From contig NC_087163.1 of assembly GCF_035594125.1 (NCBI RefSeq), positions 959,001-1,023,000 of the forward strand: a stretch of 64,000 nt of DNA, in the 5' to 3' direction. The stretch is from Scylla paramamosain. Lineage: Eukaryota; Arthropoda; Malacostraca; Decapoda; Portunidae. A model generated the notes under the pieces. The model was not told the origin of the DNA. It searched no databases and saw nothing but the letters and a program-made list of their open reading frames with translations. The position numbers and the translations under genes are program-made. Positions 23,812 to 37,020 of the stretch are shown here, piece after piece (positions within the stretch are counted from its first letter, which is position 1; the number at the start of each line of letters is the position of its first letter).

Positions 23812-24222
23812 ATCCCTCACAGGGGAAGACATCAGCCATGCATACTTATATTATTACTACTGCTACTACTATGACAATTTATTTACCTTTACTGTCAAAA
23901 TCACGCTGAGACAATTCACCAAAAATTCAAGTATGTTTTAATGCTTTCACTGATACAAACCAATTTACAGCACCAGAAGTAATGCATGAAATCTTTATAA
24001 TAATCATCTACGTGAAAGAAGGGGATTAAAAAGAATGGATTTTGCAATTTGTACCCAGTTTAAAGATTAGAGATGGCTGTAGAACAAGTAAAAATGTCTC
24101 AAAGTGATTAGTGGTTAAGGAAAGATGTAGCAAACAGCAGCAGCAGCAGTCAAAGAGTTAATAGTGAAGAATTAAAATTAGCAAGTAAATCAGCAACAGC
24201 AGAATAGAAAGTGGGTACTAAC

Positions 24223-24984
24223 CTTAAAGCTACAAGCCAATAATAGGTTGGTTGTGGAAGGTCTTCTGTCTGGTGACATCTTGAAAAGGCTGCTGCTGTC
24301 GCTGATGACACTGTCAGTGAAGAGAATTGATGGAGCAACGTAGGAGTAGCCCTGAAATAATAATGTAACAATACTATCTTTGGAAGAGTACACACACTCA
24401 TATAAATACATACATACATTCATACATATACATATACAATTAAGTCTTATTTGGGTACTTACATTGAACATTTTCTCAACATCTGGAGGAACGATTGCTG
24501 GAGAATCCTGTGGTATCATTGCAGTGAACTCTTCAGAAAAATTACTAACATCTAACTCAGTACTGATTCTTGGTACAAAGGGAGCAGGTACTTTCTTTTG
24601 AACAAGGTCATCCCAATTCAATTTCTGTCAGGAAAAAAAAGGAATTACCACTTATTACAACCAAACCACATCAATTTTTTTTCTTTCTAAATGTATCTAA
24701 AAGTTGCATCAGTATAACCCACTTGGTCATTAGGTCACAACCACTACTACTAAAGACACAACATGACTTCAAGGTAATCTTTCAAAGGAAAATATGAAAG
24801 GATGGTATTTCTACCTCCATTCCTGTTTCTCATTTACAGACTGGTAAGCAAAGGATGAAGGAAAGTGAATAAAAGAACAGGTATAGAGAGAGGATGACCA
24901 GCTTAGTTCAGATCACCCATGTTGCAGCTAAATTTGTACTGTATGAGTGAGCAGCCTCAATACAAACCTTAAAAAATACATGGT
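24223..24984 (-). pseudogene. MSK linker exons (unit 3)
   Basis: Exons 24463-24624 (reads NWDDLVQKKVP, Ala to Val against units 1 and 2) and 24223-24351, plus stub 24968-24984, joined to MFSD10 sequence at 24984/24985. Confidence 0.85.
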
Positions 24985-25116
24985 ACACCCTACAAACAAA
25001 CAAACAAACAAAAATAAATAAATAGATAATAGGATAAAAAAAAATTGAAAAAAAAAAAATAATAAAAACAAACTGAAAATATATAAACCAATACAAAACA
25101 CAACAAACCCACATAC

Positions 25117-26097
25117 CACCAAACAAGACAGAGTGGAACCTCGCAGGGACGCCGATGATGTGCTGGTAATACGTGACACAGGAGAGCAGAGAGGAATACA
25201 AGCTGCTGGAGTCGTGCTTGGAATAATAGTCGAGGAGAGCAGGAAACAGAGCCAGCACCACCGTGAAGCCAAGCAGGTCCAGGATCAGACTGCCGAATAC
25301 CACCTTGCTTGTCCGTGCGTTCCTCTGCGGGTGTTAGGTTCGGTTAGGTTATGTGAGGTTAGGTTAGGTTAGGTTAAGTTAGGTTAGGTTAGCATATGTT
25401 AGGTAAGGGTAAGTTAGCATATGTTAGGTTAGGTTAGGTTAAGTTAGGTTAGGTTGGGTTAGGTTAAGTTAACATATGTTAGGTTAGGTTAAGTTAGGTT
25501 AGGTTAGGTTAAGTTAGGTTAAGTTAGGTTAGGTTAAAAGAAGTTAGGTTAGGTTAAGTTAAGTTAGGTTAGGTTAGGTTAAATTAGCATATGTTAGGTT
25601 AGGTTAGGTTAAGTTAGGTTAGGTTAAAAGAGGTTAGGTTAGGTTAGGTTAAGTTAGCATATGTAAGGTTAGGTTAAGTTAGCATATGTTAAGTTAGGTT
25701 AAGTTAGGTTAGGTTAAGTGAGGTCTTTTTTATCTATTATTTTCTTTCAGTATTTTTTTCTTATAGTATTTTGTTGCCTTTAAACAGTGTCCCTCCTATA
25801 TATACAAAAAATAAAACAAAATGAATAAATAAATAAATAAAGTAAAACAAGAACATTTTTACGACTTTAAATAATTTTCCCGACACACTTGTGCATGGAG
25901 GCAGTGTTCCATGAGTGTTGAGTGACAAATATTGCATCTCAACTTAGCAACACACACCAACACAACACACTGCTCACCTTCTCCTTGATGTCCGCAGCCT
26001 GTAGTGCCCCTCTGTCCCTGCTGTCCACCTCACCACCACTGCTGCCGCCACCGCCATCGCTGCCGCCAACTTGCTTGCCGGATCGGAGGGTTGCCAT
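25117..26097 (-). pseudogene. MFSD10-like 5' exons (unit 3)
   Basis: Exon 1 is 25978-26097 and exon 2 is 25117-25324, both intact in frame and splice sites as in the other units; FTVVL form as in unit 2. Truncated after SVLFGG. Confidence 0.75.
25332..25722. repeat. Interstitial TTAGG array (unit 3)
   Basis: About 390 bp of TTAGG/TTAAG pentamers. It carries a second copy of the TTAAAAGAGGTTAGG variant not seen in units 1 and 2. A further decayed tract lies at 26112-26285. Confidence 0.9.
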
Positions 26098-26567
26098 TGC
26101 TCTGAAAGTTACGTTAGGTTTGGTTAAGTGAGGCCGTGGGAAGAGGATGTAGATTAGGTTAGGTTAGGCTAGGTTAGGTTAGGTTAGGTTAGGTTAGGTA
26201 AGGCTTGGCTAGGTTAGGCTTGCTTAGGTAAGATTTGGCTAGGTTAGAATTGCTTAGGTTACATTAGATAAAGTTTGGTTAGGCCAGCTTGGGATTAAGA
26301 AACAAGATAGCCAGTCTTGGGGAGGAGGAAGCACCAGACAGAAGTTAGGGTAGGCTTCTTTGGGTTAGGCTTGGTTTGCTTAGTGGCAGCTGAGGAGTGA
26401 GAAGCTCAACCACGTTAGGTTAAATTTGAGGTAATATTTTAGTCATTTTCTCTCTCACCACCAAAATTTTCCCACTGTAAAAACTTTCTTAATATTTTTT
26501 TCTGAAGGTTACAAAACAAAGCACACGTTTTTTCATCACAGACCCGTAAACACCACCCCTTTCTTCC

Positions 26568-26569
<2 letters not shown>

Positions 26570-26644
<75 letters not shown>

Positions 26645-26696
26645 TCCCTCACAGAAACTTTTAAACACGTAGATATAATATAGCATTTTCTTCTTT

Positions 26697-26727
<31 letters not shown>

Positions 26728-26966
26728 GACAGACAGCACTATATTCCTCTCACAACATGTAACCTTCTTACGTATCACAAACTTCCAAACTTCATTATCC
26801 TCTCACTTCCTCCTCCTGTGCTTTATTCCACTGCTTCCGTGGCGTGGGAGAGTGAGGGAGAGTGAGGGAGAGCGAGAGAGAGTTTTATCACCAGCTGGAA
26901 GGAAAGTACCGCTTTGTTTACATCTAAGAAGACGCGGATGTCACTTCTGTCAACAGGGTTACTAAT

Positions 26967-27045
<79 letters not shown>
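26570..27045. repeat. (AC)n pair and long (AG)n (unit 3)
   Basis: (CA)n at 26570-26643 and 26697-26723, then unique sequence, then (GA)n at about 26969-27045, the longest AG run of the three units. Confidence 0.9.
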
Positions 27046-27049
<4 letters not shown>

Positions 27050-27539
27050 CATATAACCATTTTATACTCAAGATAATAAAAGACAGCAAGCGTTTAATTA
27101 TTAATTTTCCAACTTTCTTCGCTTGTCTAACCTTTCTTCCACACTGCTGGTGGTGGTGGTGGTGGTGGTCTTCCTGCTTCTCTATTTCGTCCCTCTACAT
27201 TTGTATCTGAAAAAAAAAAGATTGTATTACTGAATCAACACCAATGAACGCTTAACCTTACCTAACCTAAAGTGTACCTCTGTTTTTACCCTCTACCCAT
27301 CACTACAACCTCCAGTACCTTCCCCTGCTAGGACTCCAACACCACAACACCTCGTACAGACCCAGACATCGCCCCCACATGCATCTAGAAGCTTCATACA
27401 TCACAACACACGCTATAACACCCCTGACACGCTTCTACTATCACAGTCCCCCCTAAAACACTCCAGAACCTTTTATTTTACCTCCAGCACACCACTTCTA
27501 CCCTCAAAGACCCAGTACTTATCTGCAACATGCCTTTAA

Positions 27540-28145
27540 CATAACCAAAACACCTCAAAAGCAACTCCAATCACACTGAAACACCTTAAAACACCTTAAA
27601 AACTCCTAAACGCAAAAAAAAAAACACCCTAAACACATCGAAAGTGCACCAAAATATCTCCAAACACACTTAAAATACTCCAAAACTCACCAAATTGACT
27701 TTAAACGCATCGAAAACACACCGTACCTACCCCAAACACACTCAAACTCATCCATAACATCCTAAAACACACTTAAAACATCCCAAAACACTGAAAACGG
27801 CCCAAAACACACTTAGAACACCCCAAAACAACCAGACTGACCTAAAATACCCACAAACGCACCCAAAATTCCCCGGTATCCACACAAAACACACCCAAAC
27901 TCGTCCATAACATCCTAAAATACACTTGAAACATCACAAAACATTGAAAACAGTCCAAAACACACTTAAAGCACTCCTAAACAAGCCTAAGACACCCCAA
28001 AACACACCAGGAACGCTAAATATTGACTCAAACATCACCAAATCCCTAAAACACACACTTCAACACCCTTTCAACACCTCCAGACACACTGCAACACTCC
28101 CTAAACACCTCCAGACACACTCCAACACCTCTTAAACACACCAAA
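27540..28145. repeat. AAAACACC-type minisatellite (unit 3)
   Basis: Same array as units 1 and 2, with an A-run expansion near 27617. Confidence 0.8.
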
Positions 28146-28434
28146 TAAACTGGAAGCACTGTCAGGGAAGACAAATACTACCAAGACAGACAGGGCAGCA
28201 GGGAAAATTAAGCTAAATATTGTTTTCTTATCATTTTTCTGTTTTACCACCTCCTCTATTCCTTCTCCCTTCCTCTTCCTCCTCTATTTCTCTTATTTTC
28301 TTACTCATTCTACTCTTATCTACACGTCTGAGTTTAGAAACACGTGGAAACACCAGGAAAACACTGCAAAATACGATAATTATTACCGAGGAGACAGCGG
28401 AGCCGACCAAGGGCCCAGGTCCATCATGGCGGAT

Positions 28435-28444
28435 GTGACGTCAC
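28435..28444. promoter_or_regulatory. CRE palindrome (unit 3)
   Basis: GTGACGTCAC after CCATCATGGCGG, unchanged in the third unit. Function inferred from motif only. Confidence 0.35.
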
Positions 28445-28469
28445 GGCTAATTTACGTACCGTAACGGAT

Positions 28470-30847
28470 TTCATTTCGAAATTGACCCCTCGAAAAAATG
28501 GAGCTAGGCTGGAATGCCTTATATATTCTGACTTGACAAATACTTTAAAAAATATCCACAATATTATAACAGCTCCAGCTTGAGTAGTATTTAAAAAATA
28601 TCCAAATGAAATATGGAAAAAGTGTTGAAATATTCGGCACCATTTAAATCATTGAAAACTCCACAGCATTTGAATTTTTAGGAACGTAAAAAATTTTAAA
28701 AAATCTGAACTATCATCTTACACCATCAAAAGTTATCTGGAACAAGAATAAACAAATAAAACCGAAATTGTGTAAAAAACAAGTGTTGGAACCTAATTAC
28801 GATTAAAAACCACTGGAAAGTCCACCTATTTTGACTCAACAACAAGATAAAACACTTTAAAACATACAAACTATTTTTTCAGGCATTAAAAAGTTAGTTA
28901 CAAGCTGAAATAGAGACACAATAACACAAAAAGTGTTATAATCACAACTTTTAACAGGACCATAAACCATTTTTAAAACCCACTTATTCCTCTCAACAGG
29001 AACCAAAAAACAATTTAAAAATCATAAGCAATTTTTAGAAATACAAAAGACGTAATTAGAGCGTGAAATAAAAAACCAAGTTTGTCAAAATAGCGTCAAA
29101 AAAAAACACCCCACATTTTCGTCAATCAACACAAAATTGGACACAAGTCAACACAAGCAGCGAAAACACTTCTAAAGCAAATAATTATTTTTCTAAACCA
29201 TAAAAACATGCTATACTACCAAAATAAAGAAGTTAAGAAAAATACCCAAAAAATATTGGAACCCACAGATTCAAACAGGTAGCCAGGCATCATGGCGGCC
29301 CTTGCCAGTGGAGAGGACGGCCGCTATTTTGCCTGTTATTCTTCCATCGTAACTAAATGAGGCAATGGCGGATATATCTAGCTAGCGGATATGAAAGCCT
29401 TGTCATGTGGCTCCACTTAGTGACGTGTTAGGCTTACAATAAGTGACAAATAAAGCAGATATTGGCGGATAAATGGGGAAGGCTGCCTCCACCTCAGCTG
29501 ATAACATAAGGCAAGTGGATTTTTTTTACGTTTTTCTAATTCCTGTCATGGTTAATTAGTAAGAGTTTTGTGGTGGAGGCTTGGAGCGCTTGTGGCACCG
29601 TGGAATGCTGCGTCACATCAATATATTGCTAACGAGGTGCAAAAACATGAAATACCAGGCTTAACAATAAACCTGACAGCCCTGTGTTGTTGTTGTTGTT
29701 GTTGTTGTTGTTGTGGGTGACAGGTAACAACACTATCACAGTCACCGCCTGTTACATCAGACTGTGCAAATTAGCTGGCTGGACAAGTGGTGGGAAGGTT
29801 TCTTACCAATATTAGCCTTGGTGGCCCTGTAGGCACCTCCCTGTAGGCACCTCCAGGCAGGCACCAAGCTTGCACCAGCACACGCAGGCACCCACGGCCC
29901 TGTCACTGTCTTGTTCTGCCAAAATACATTAAATAAAGCCACAGTTTATGGCACCCTTTGAACACAGTGCCTTTCTGTGTCACGTCTGGTGCTGTGTTGT
30001 CCTCCCTTGGCCTGCTCTGCACAGTACGGACACAAACCTATCCACAACACACTTTTACCTTTCAATAACAACCACCAACTTCTTTTATATTATACTAAAC
30101 TAATAGAAAATTAAATATAAAGAATTATAAGCGTGTAAAAATAAATCTCAGGCCATTATCACTGTAATTGTCAAAGTATGTAGACGTTTACTGATTGAAG
30201 CGCCAAATTCAAACTGGTCGTGGCTTACACTGCAATGTCTCGTCCCTTGTGTGGCGTAATGTGCAATAATTGAAAAGCTTGTGTGAATTAAAGGCTTGGC
30301 TTAATACTGTTATATCTTACCTTATAATTATTAAATATTTACCATTTGACGTTAAAAAACAACAATACTTCACAGAGATATCGAAGTATAACAGAGGCTT
30401 CCATACTGTAGCTAATGATCAACAGAGAATTACCAGCCTTTCTCTGTGTGTCAAGGAGAGCCCACCTGCATGTACTGAATATATGTTTTTAATTAGTCTT
30501 TTGTGATTAATCTTTTTAATATATCTGCGCCAATGTAAACTAGTATGTGCTTAGAAGGCTTACCAATGTGTGGGTGTTGGTGGGTTTGGTGCTACTCAAA
30601 GGGAACACTTGCTGGAGATGTCTGTGAAGCAGTGATGTACAAATAACTGAGCGTATTTCAATTCACATAAGTATCCCATAAAAATAAAAAACTGACCTCC
30701 GTTTTCTCTCACGAACGTAAACATTTAGGCGTATTTCAATTCACATAAGTATCCCATAAAAAAAAAAAAACTGACCTCCTTTTATTGTTGTTGTTATCAT
30801 CATTATTCTTGCTTTTTTATTTATTTTTCATTCTCTTCCTTGTTTCC

Positions 30848-30850
<3 letters not shown>
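28470..30850. other. Gene-poor stretch before EIF2B2 (unit 3)
   Basis: Equivalent of 4400-6755 of unit 1; no exon recognised. (TTG)n near 29686-29714. Confidence 0.6.
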
Positions 30851-30881
<31 letters not shown>

Positions 30882-30951
30882 AAAGATTCCGCCCTAGAGA
30901 TATAGAACACACACACACACAGTGATGTAACGCCCTTAGGGAAACGTTCGT

Positions 30952-31007
<56 letters not shown>

Positions 31008-31031
31008 AAAGATATAATTGCTTAAGTACAG

Positions 31032-31098
<67 letters not shown>

Positions 31099-31115
31099 GT
31101 ATTTTGCCTGTCTGT

Positions 31116-31152
<37 letters not shown>
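30851..31152. repeat. Microsatellite cluster before EIF2B2 exon (unit 3)
   Basis: (TC)n, (AC)n, (GT)n, (CT)n and (GT)n runs, each longer than in unit 1. Confidence 0.95.
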
Positions 31153-31155
<3 letters not shown>

Positions 31156-31194
31156 CTCATTTATTTATTTAAGTTATTTTTCTTCTTCACGCAG

Positions 31195-33329
31195 ATAGTA
31201 ATTGACGAACACAACACACCACGTGGAGAGAAGCAAGGTGTGGAGTACCCAAGCCTCTCACAGTCCATGCTAGTAGACTCACCCTGCATGTGGAGATCTC
31301 CCAAAATGCACGGAGGTTATTCCAGAGCTGCAGGACAGAGTACTTGAGGCCATTGGTGAACAGAAAGCTGAGGTTGAACAAAGGTAGAGTAAAGATTACA
31401 CTGACATTTGGGACATTGACGTTGTTTGTTACCAGTATTATATTGATTCCTTTTATTTCAGCCAAGAATTGATAGCTGCCCAAGGTGTAAGCAAGATTCA
31501 CAATGATGAGGTCATTGTGACGTGTGCAATGTGTCCACTGGTCTTGGCCTTCCTGACCAAGGCAGCCACACAAAGGAAATTCCACGTTATTGTTGCCGAA
31601 CGTGCCCCTAAATATGATGTAAGGTGTTTTATGCGTCTCTTTCACGTCATCGTGTCTGATGTGCACAATACATAACACAGGGACTGCCACATGTAGGGGT
31701 GATGGCTTCTTGCAGCTTCCTTTATTTTATTATGTTCTTATGTTCTCAATACATCTTTTACTTGTGCAGGGTCACCCAGTGGCAAAAGCTTTATGTACTG
31801 CTGGAATTGAGACAACATTAATTCAAGACTCTGCAGTGTTCCCCATCATGTCACGTGTCAACAAGGTCATCGTTGGCACCGAGACGGTGGTGACCAACGG
31901 AGGCATTGAGACCTTTGTTGGTGCAGCCTCTCTTGCCTCACCACCAAAGTTTTATTCTGTTCCAGTAAGTTTTATTTGTTAGTCATTATCCTGATACCTC
32001 TTTCAGTGGGGCAGTATTTGAAACATATTTACTGTTGCAAATTGAACAGGGAAGGTATCACAAAAGTACATACCATTTTATTCTCACAGAAATTCTTGAT
32101 TCCAGTTTTTGATACATTCCTTTTCCACATGTTTATTTCATGTAGGTGGATATACATTCCTCGTGTTGAGTGTTGGATGGTCCTTTCTCAAACCTCAACC
32201 TGTTGTCTCATGTGGAGCTAGATACTATCAGATCAGTACCTATATAATATTGAAAATCATGGCATGAATTGTGCATTTTGCTTATTGTCACAAATCTTCA
32301 TTTTCAGCTGTATGTGTGCACTCCCACATACAAATTTAGCTTGATGGGCTGTGAAGAAATAAGCCACCAAACCACCACTTCTATTATCCCAGAGGGAACA
32401 AAGTTTTGGCCGTCTGTAAATACTGCGCTGACTCAGCTAGATTACGTTCCTCCAGAAAATGTCACTGGTTTCATAACTAACAAGTGAGTTTGTGTTGTTC
32501 ATATGACTGTGTGGTCCTTTCAAGGTGTGATGTTGGGGGTTCATTTCATTTTTTTATTTGCTTTCCTTGTTGGGCCTGGGCTGACCTCAGGAGACATCAG
32601 TATTTGTCAGCTTTATGCACAAACTGTTATTTAGCACTGTACTTCATCTCCCAGTAAAACTTCTGATCCTAAATGCATCAAATGAAAGGCCTTTATGTTT
32701 TACTTATGAGTGAGATAAACAACTTAGTCAATTTATTATACAGTAAAATCCCTCTCATCCGGCATTCCAGTATCCGGCAGCTTCAAGTATCCGGCACATT
32801 TTTCCCCGAGCCTTAAAATCAATAAAAAATCAACGTGTGCTCACAAAATCAATTAAAATTCCCACGCGAGGCATACTCCGTCCCCTTGCCACCACAGCGC
32901 ACTGCTTCGCGCCACCCGCAGCCCACTGCACTGTGTTTACTCAGTGACTCAGTCCCGCGTGTGCACTGTTTATCGCCCGACGCCTTCATCACGCCTAAAG
33001 TTGTAGAAAAAAGGAAGTGTGTTGTGCTTACACTTAAGCAGCTGATCAGATCAGCTGATCATCATTGTTGTGGTAAGATGCGTGAGTGTAGGGTGGTCAT
33101 CGTGGACATAATTTCACTTCTATTCAAGTGTCCGGCACGTCGGCGGTCCCGTTGATGCCGGACAAGAGGGATTTTACTGTACCCTGTTTATCTTGCACAT
33201 CTACTCACTTAGCTTTAAATAATGGCTGCTGACCATTTAAATCTCTTTTATTTCAGTCGAGGTACTGCACCATCCTACGTGTACCGGCAGCTTAGCGAAC
33301 TGTACCGTCCCACTTCTTGTGATCTCTAA
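31195..33329 (+). CDS. EIF2B2: EIF2B2-like, eIF2B beta C-terminal exons (unit 3)
   Basis: Exons 31195-31383, 31462-31618, 31770-31964, 32308-32483 and 33257-33329. The protein read is the same as unit 2, with only silent differences noticed (for example GAC for GAT near 31205). Exons 2 to 5 are open and correctly phased to the TAA stop, with the conserved eIF2B beta end DYVPPENVTGFITN and APSYVYRQLSELY. As in the other copies, exon 1 shows a one-base register change between IVIDEHNTPRGEKQG and PELQDRVLEAIGEQ, and no N-terminal exon is seen. Its right neighbour is the least disturbed MSK copy, so this is probably the original locus. Confidence 0.85.
32741..33179. mobile_element. Pogo/Tigger-like element (unit 3)
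   Basis: Same 439-bp element with TA flanks in the last EIF2B2 intron. Confidence 0.8.
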
Positions 33330-33926
33330 GGTAACAGCTTTAATCCTTGCAAATAAGGAATAAGAGAAAAGAGACACACCTGCCATTTGTACTGTTATGC
33401 TGTAGTGTTCTGTCATTTTTTTCCTCTTTTATCCTAGAACCATTTTTGGTCATTCATGTTTATAAAAATTATTATACAAAAATGTTGAGCTTAATATGTT
33501 TGGTGTAGTTTTTTGTAACATGTGTTATTGTTAATGTGTGTGGTTCCCCTCAGGAAGAATGTTGCAGTATTAGCAGTAATGTTACAGCCAATGGAAGTGT
33601 CTGTATTGTGCTTTGGTGGGAGGTTAATTTGATGTATTTTTAGAGTTGTGCAGGATATAGCAAGCCCTCAAAATAAAGAAAATAACTATAGAAAACACTC
33701 CTTGTATTGAAAACACCACTGCAGAGAAATCTCTAATGAAACAGGAAACCCTACATTCAGTACTGTGTGGTTGTTGCACTAACACTGAGCTAAATGCCTT
33801 TTGGATGGTTGTACACTAAAAATAATGTAAAAATGCCTATAAACAACTGTCCCTGCATTAAAAACCTTTCATCATAAAATTACACACAAGATACTCAACC
33901 AGTGCATGAATGTTCAAGCGGTACCA
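33330..33926 (+). other. EIF2B2 3' flank (unit 3)
   Basis: A/T-rich 3' flank; convergent with the MSK remnant that follows. No gene seen. Confidence 0.45.
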
Positions 33927-36900
33927 TTTGCTCCCTTCTGCACAGCTTGCAGCAACACTTCTGGCGCTGCATAGTGAACAGTGAAGCACGGTGTCTTCGT
34001 GCTGCCATCCTTTTCCTTGTCAGGCATCAAATGTGCAAACCCAAAATCCACAATCTTAATAACTGAATCTTCAGAAGAATCCTTGAACAAGAGATTCCGT
34101 GAAAAGATGTTTAGATTAGAATGGCCTCGGAGAAGGATAATATCTGAATGGAATAAATTCATACTTTTTATTATAAAGGCCATACAAATGATGGAGATCA
34201 ATAATATTCCATGCAATAAATTCTTTAAAATAAGCAGATGGAAAATCAATGCAAAAAAACTTCCTTTTTTTACCTTTCCTTTCTTTTCTTTTCTGTCTAT
34301 CCTCAACACCAACCCTTTTCACCCCTGTCTGGCTTTAGGTCTCCGTGAACACTGATGCTTTTCCTGTGCACGTAGTGAACTGCTGACACCAGGTTCCTCA
34401 CGACGACCGAAGCCCGAGGCGAGCCTCTGTGAACCTCTCGTGTTTCCTGATCCTCTGAGGCAGCCAGCTCTCCACCTCCAAGGAGCTGCATCACAATGTA
34501 GGTGTGTGCCTGTGAAACCAACATGAATTAGATACAGGCATACAATGATTAAATGCAAGGAAAAGAAAATAATATGATCTTAAACTAATTGTTACTTAAA
34601 TCATTTTGTGTCAAAATGATTTAATATCAATGACATATCCAAAAGAAAGAGTGAGTGAAGTTGAAAGTAGTGATAGGTGAGGAAAGCTACTTGGATGGTA
34701 GTACTTGGATGGGGTAGAGAAGTGTGTGTTAAAGACATCATGCAGTTGAACAAGCAACAAGGAAAGGTCTAGATAAGGAGGATGGAGGTTCTTCTGGTGT
34801 GGCCACCTCCTCAGGGGATGCTCCCACAGAGAGTGAGGCAACACAGAGATAGGTAGATGGAGAGAATGTCAATGACTGTTAAAAGATAGTAGAGGAAGAA
34901 GAGTGGTCTGATGAAATTAGTGTATTCAAGCAGGAATCACTCTAGTGCAAGTGTTTATCCATAACTGAGAGTGGTAGGTATTACATAGTGCTCAGTAAAC
35001 AAACTCCACAAAACAAAGGCATATATGGAAGACATTTTCAACTTTCATTATTCAGCTTCCAATGTTGAGAATCATGAATAGATGCTTACCTCATCATGGA
35101 AAACTTCATGGAGGTTGTTGACAATGTTGGAATGTCCTTGGCAAGCCCAGAGTAAATTGATTTCTTGTTGGCAGTCTAGTCTTCTTGACACTATCTCCAC
35201 AGGAAAGTGTTGTTGCCCGCTGGACTTTTGTACACATTCCCGACAGACACTGAAGCTGCCGTCTCCGAGTATATTATCTCGGAGATTCAGTTCGTATTTT
35301 TGGAAAAATGGTGAGTCCTGAAAAAAATACATGTCTATGAGTTATTTCATACATTTTTTTTCATCACAAGTACTTTAATAATTAAATGAGAAAGTATGCA
35401 TACAACTAGACACAAATATAATTCACACATAACTAAAACTAATAAGATGAGGAAGCTGGGAAACTCCTAAACTATATATCTATTCTTACAATGGGTCTAT
35501 CCCTCACAGGGGAAGACATCAGCCATGCATACTTATATTATTACTACTGCTACTACTATGACAATTTACCTTTACTGTCAAAATCACGCTGAGACAATTC
35601 ACCAAAAATTCAAGTATGTTTTAATGCTTTCATTGATACAAAACAATTTGCAGCACCAGAAGTAATGCATGAAATCTTTATAATCATCTACTTGAAAGAA
35701 GGGGATTAAAAAGAATGGATTTTGCAATTTGTACCCAGTTTAAAGATTAGAGATGGCTGTGGAACAAGTAAAAATGTCTTAGAGTGATTAATGGTTAAGG
35801 AAAGATGTAGCAAACAGCAGTCAAAGAGTTAATAGTGAAGAATCAAAATTAGCAAGTAAATCAGCAACAGCAGAATAGAAACTGAGTACTAACCTTAAAG
35901 CTACAAGCCAATAATAGGTTGGTTGTGGAAGGTCTTCTGTCTGGTGACATCTTGAAAAGGCTGCTGCTGTCGCTGATGACATTGTCAGTGAAGAGAATTG
36001 ATGGAGCAACGTAGGAGTAGCCCTGAAATAATAATGTAACAATACTATCTTTGGAAGAGTACACACACTCATATAAATACATACATACATTCATACATAT
36101 ACATATACAATTAAGTCTTATTTGGGTACTTACATTGAACATTTTCTCAACATCTGGAGGAACGATTGCTGGAGAATCCTGTGGTATCATTGCAGTGAAC
36201 TCTTCAGAAAAATTACTAACATCTAACTCAGTACTGATTCTTGGTACAAAGGGAGCAGGTACTTTCTTTTGAGCAAGGCATCCCAATTCAATTTCTGTCA
36301 GGAAAAAAAGGAATTACCACTTATTACAACCAAACCACATCAATTTTTTTTCTTTCTAAATGTATCTAAAAGTTGCATCAATATAAACCACTTGGTCATT
36401 AGGTCACAACCACTACTAAAGACACAACATGACTTTAAGGTAATCTTTAAAAGGAAAATATGAAAGGATGGTATTTCTACCTCCATTCCTGTTTCTCATT
36501 TACAGACTGGTAAGCAAAAGATGAAGGTAAGTGAATAAAAGAACAGGTATAGAGAGAGGATGACCAGCTTAGTTCAGATCACCCATGTTGCAGCTAAATT
36601 TGTACTATATGAGTGAGCAGCCTCAATACAAACCTTAAAAAATACATGGTCCTAAATCTCTAGCGCATCCCGTGGCCCTCTCCCTAACCACTGGCGAGGG
36701 TCTTTCACGAGGAGTCTTGAAATTAAGTCTCTGACCTCTGGCGATAGATTACTGGGCAACGGTGGCTGTGTTTTCAGGATTCGTCTGTTGTGAAAATAGA
36801 AAACATTCCATTAGAACTTGCAATCTAGTTAAATAAAACAAAATAAGTAAAAAATAATAATATTCACATAGAGCATATCTAGCCTGATATTTAATGAACT

Positions 36901-37020
36901 ACCACATCCCATACCTTTATCTTTCAACCAAAAGAAAGCTTAGTGCAGACTCTTACCTTGAAATCTCCTGCTGGTTACTCTTTTCACCTTGAAAAATGCC
37001 CTTGAAAACCCCAATAACTT
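33927..37020 (-). pseudogene. MSK/RPS6KA5-like kinase, most complete but degenerate copy
   Basis: Minus-strand exons from the 5' side: about 36957-37020 (GEKSNQQEISR); 36634-36784 (RILKTQPPLP, LISRLLVKDP, GRGPRDALEI, then stop TAG, then DHVFFK); 36134-36294 (AGC tail, with a 1-base deletion after NWD); 35894-36022 (GYSYVAPSILF); 35090-35317 (DSPFFQKYELNLRDNILGDG, PVEIVSRR, EVFHDE); 34326-34509 (AHTYIVMQLL, HGDLKPD); 33927-34096 (NLLFKDSSEDS, DFGFAHL, HYAAPEVLLQ). The order equals that of MSK1/2: end of N-terminal kinase, linker, C-terminal kinase. Damage: in-frame stop, frameshifts, the VAVK-type lysine is Glu (PVE), HRD is HGD, and one acceptor is CACGG. The first part of the N-terminal kinase is absent, and no kinase C-lobe follows. 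A dead or pseudokinase-only fragment. Confidence 0.85.
35770..36650. repeat. Partial tandem unit 4 (start of unit only)
   Basis: Matches 1-895 of unit 1 at high but visibly lower identity, then departs at CATGGT: units 1-3 go to MFSD10 sequence, here MSK exon sequence continues. This marks the duplication breakpoint. Confidence 0.9.

Larger units (their letters stand above)
12575..24089. repeat. Tandem unit 2 of the triplication
   Basis: Second copy, 11,515 bp. Same order of features as unit 1. It shares the LINE 3' end and the 263-bp replacement with unit 1, but many point differences in its left half match unit 3. Confidence 0.95.
24090..35769. repeat. Tandem unit 3 of the triplication
   Basis: Third copy, 11,680 bp. 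It lacks the LINE and the 263-bp block and keeps the MSK Gly-loop exon, so its right part is the ancestral form. Confidence 0.95.
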
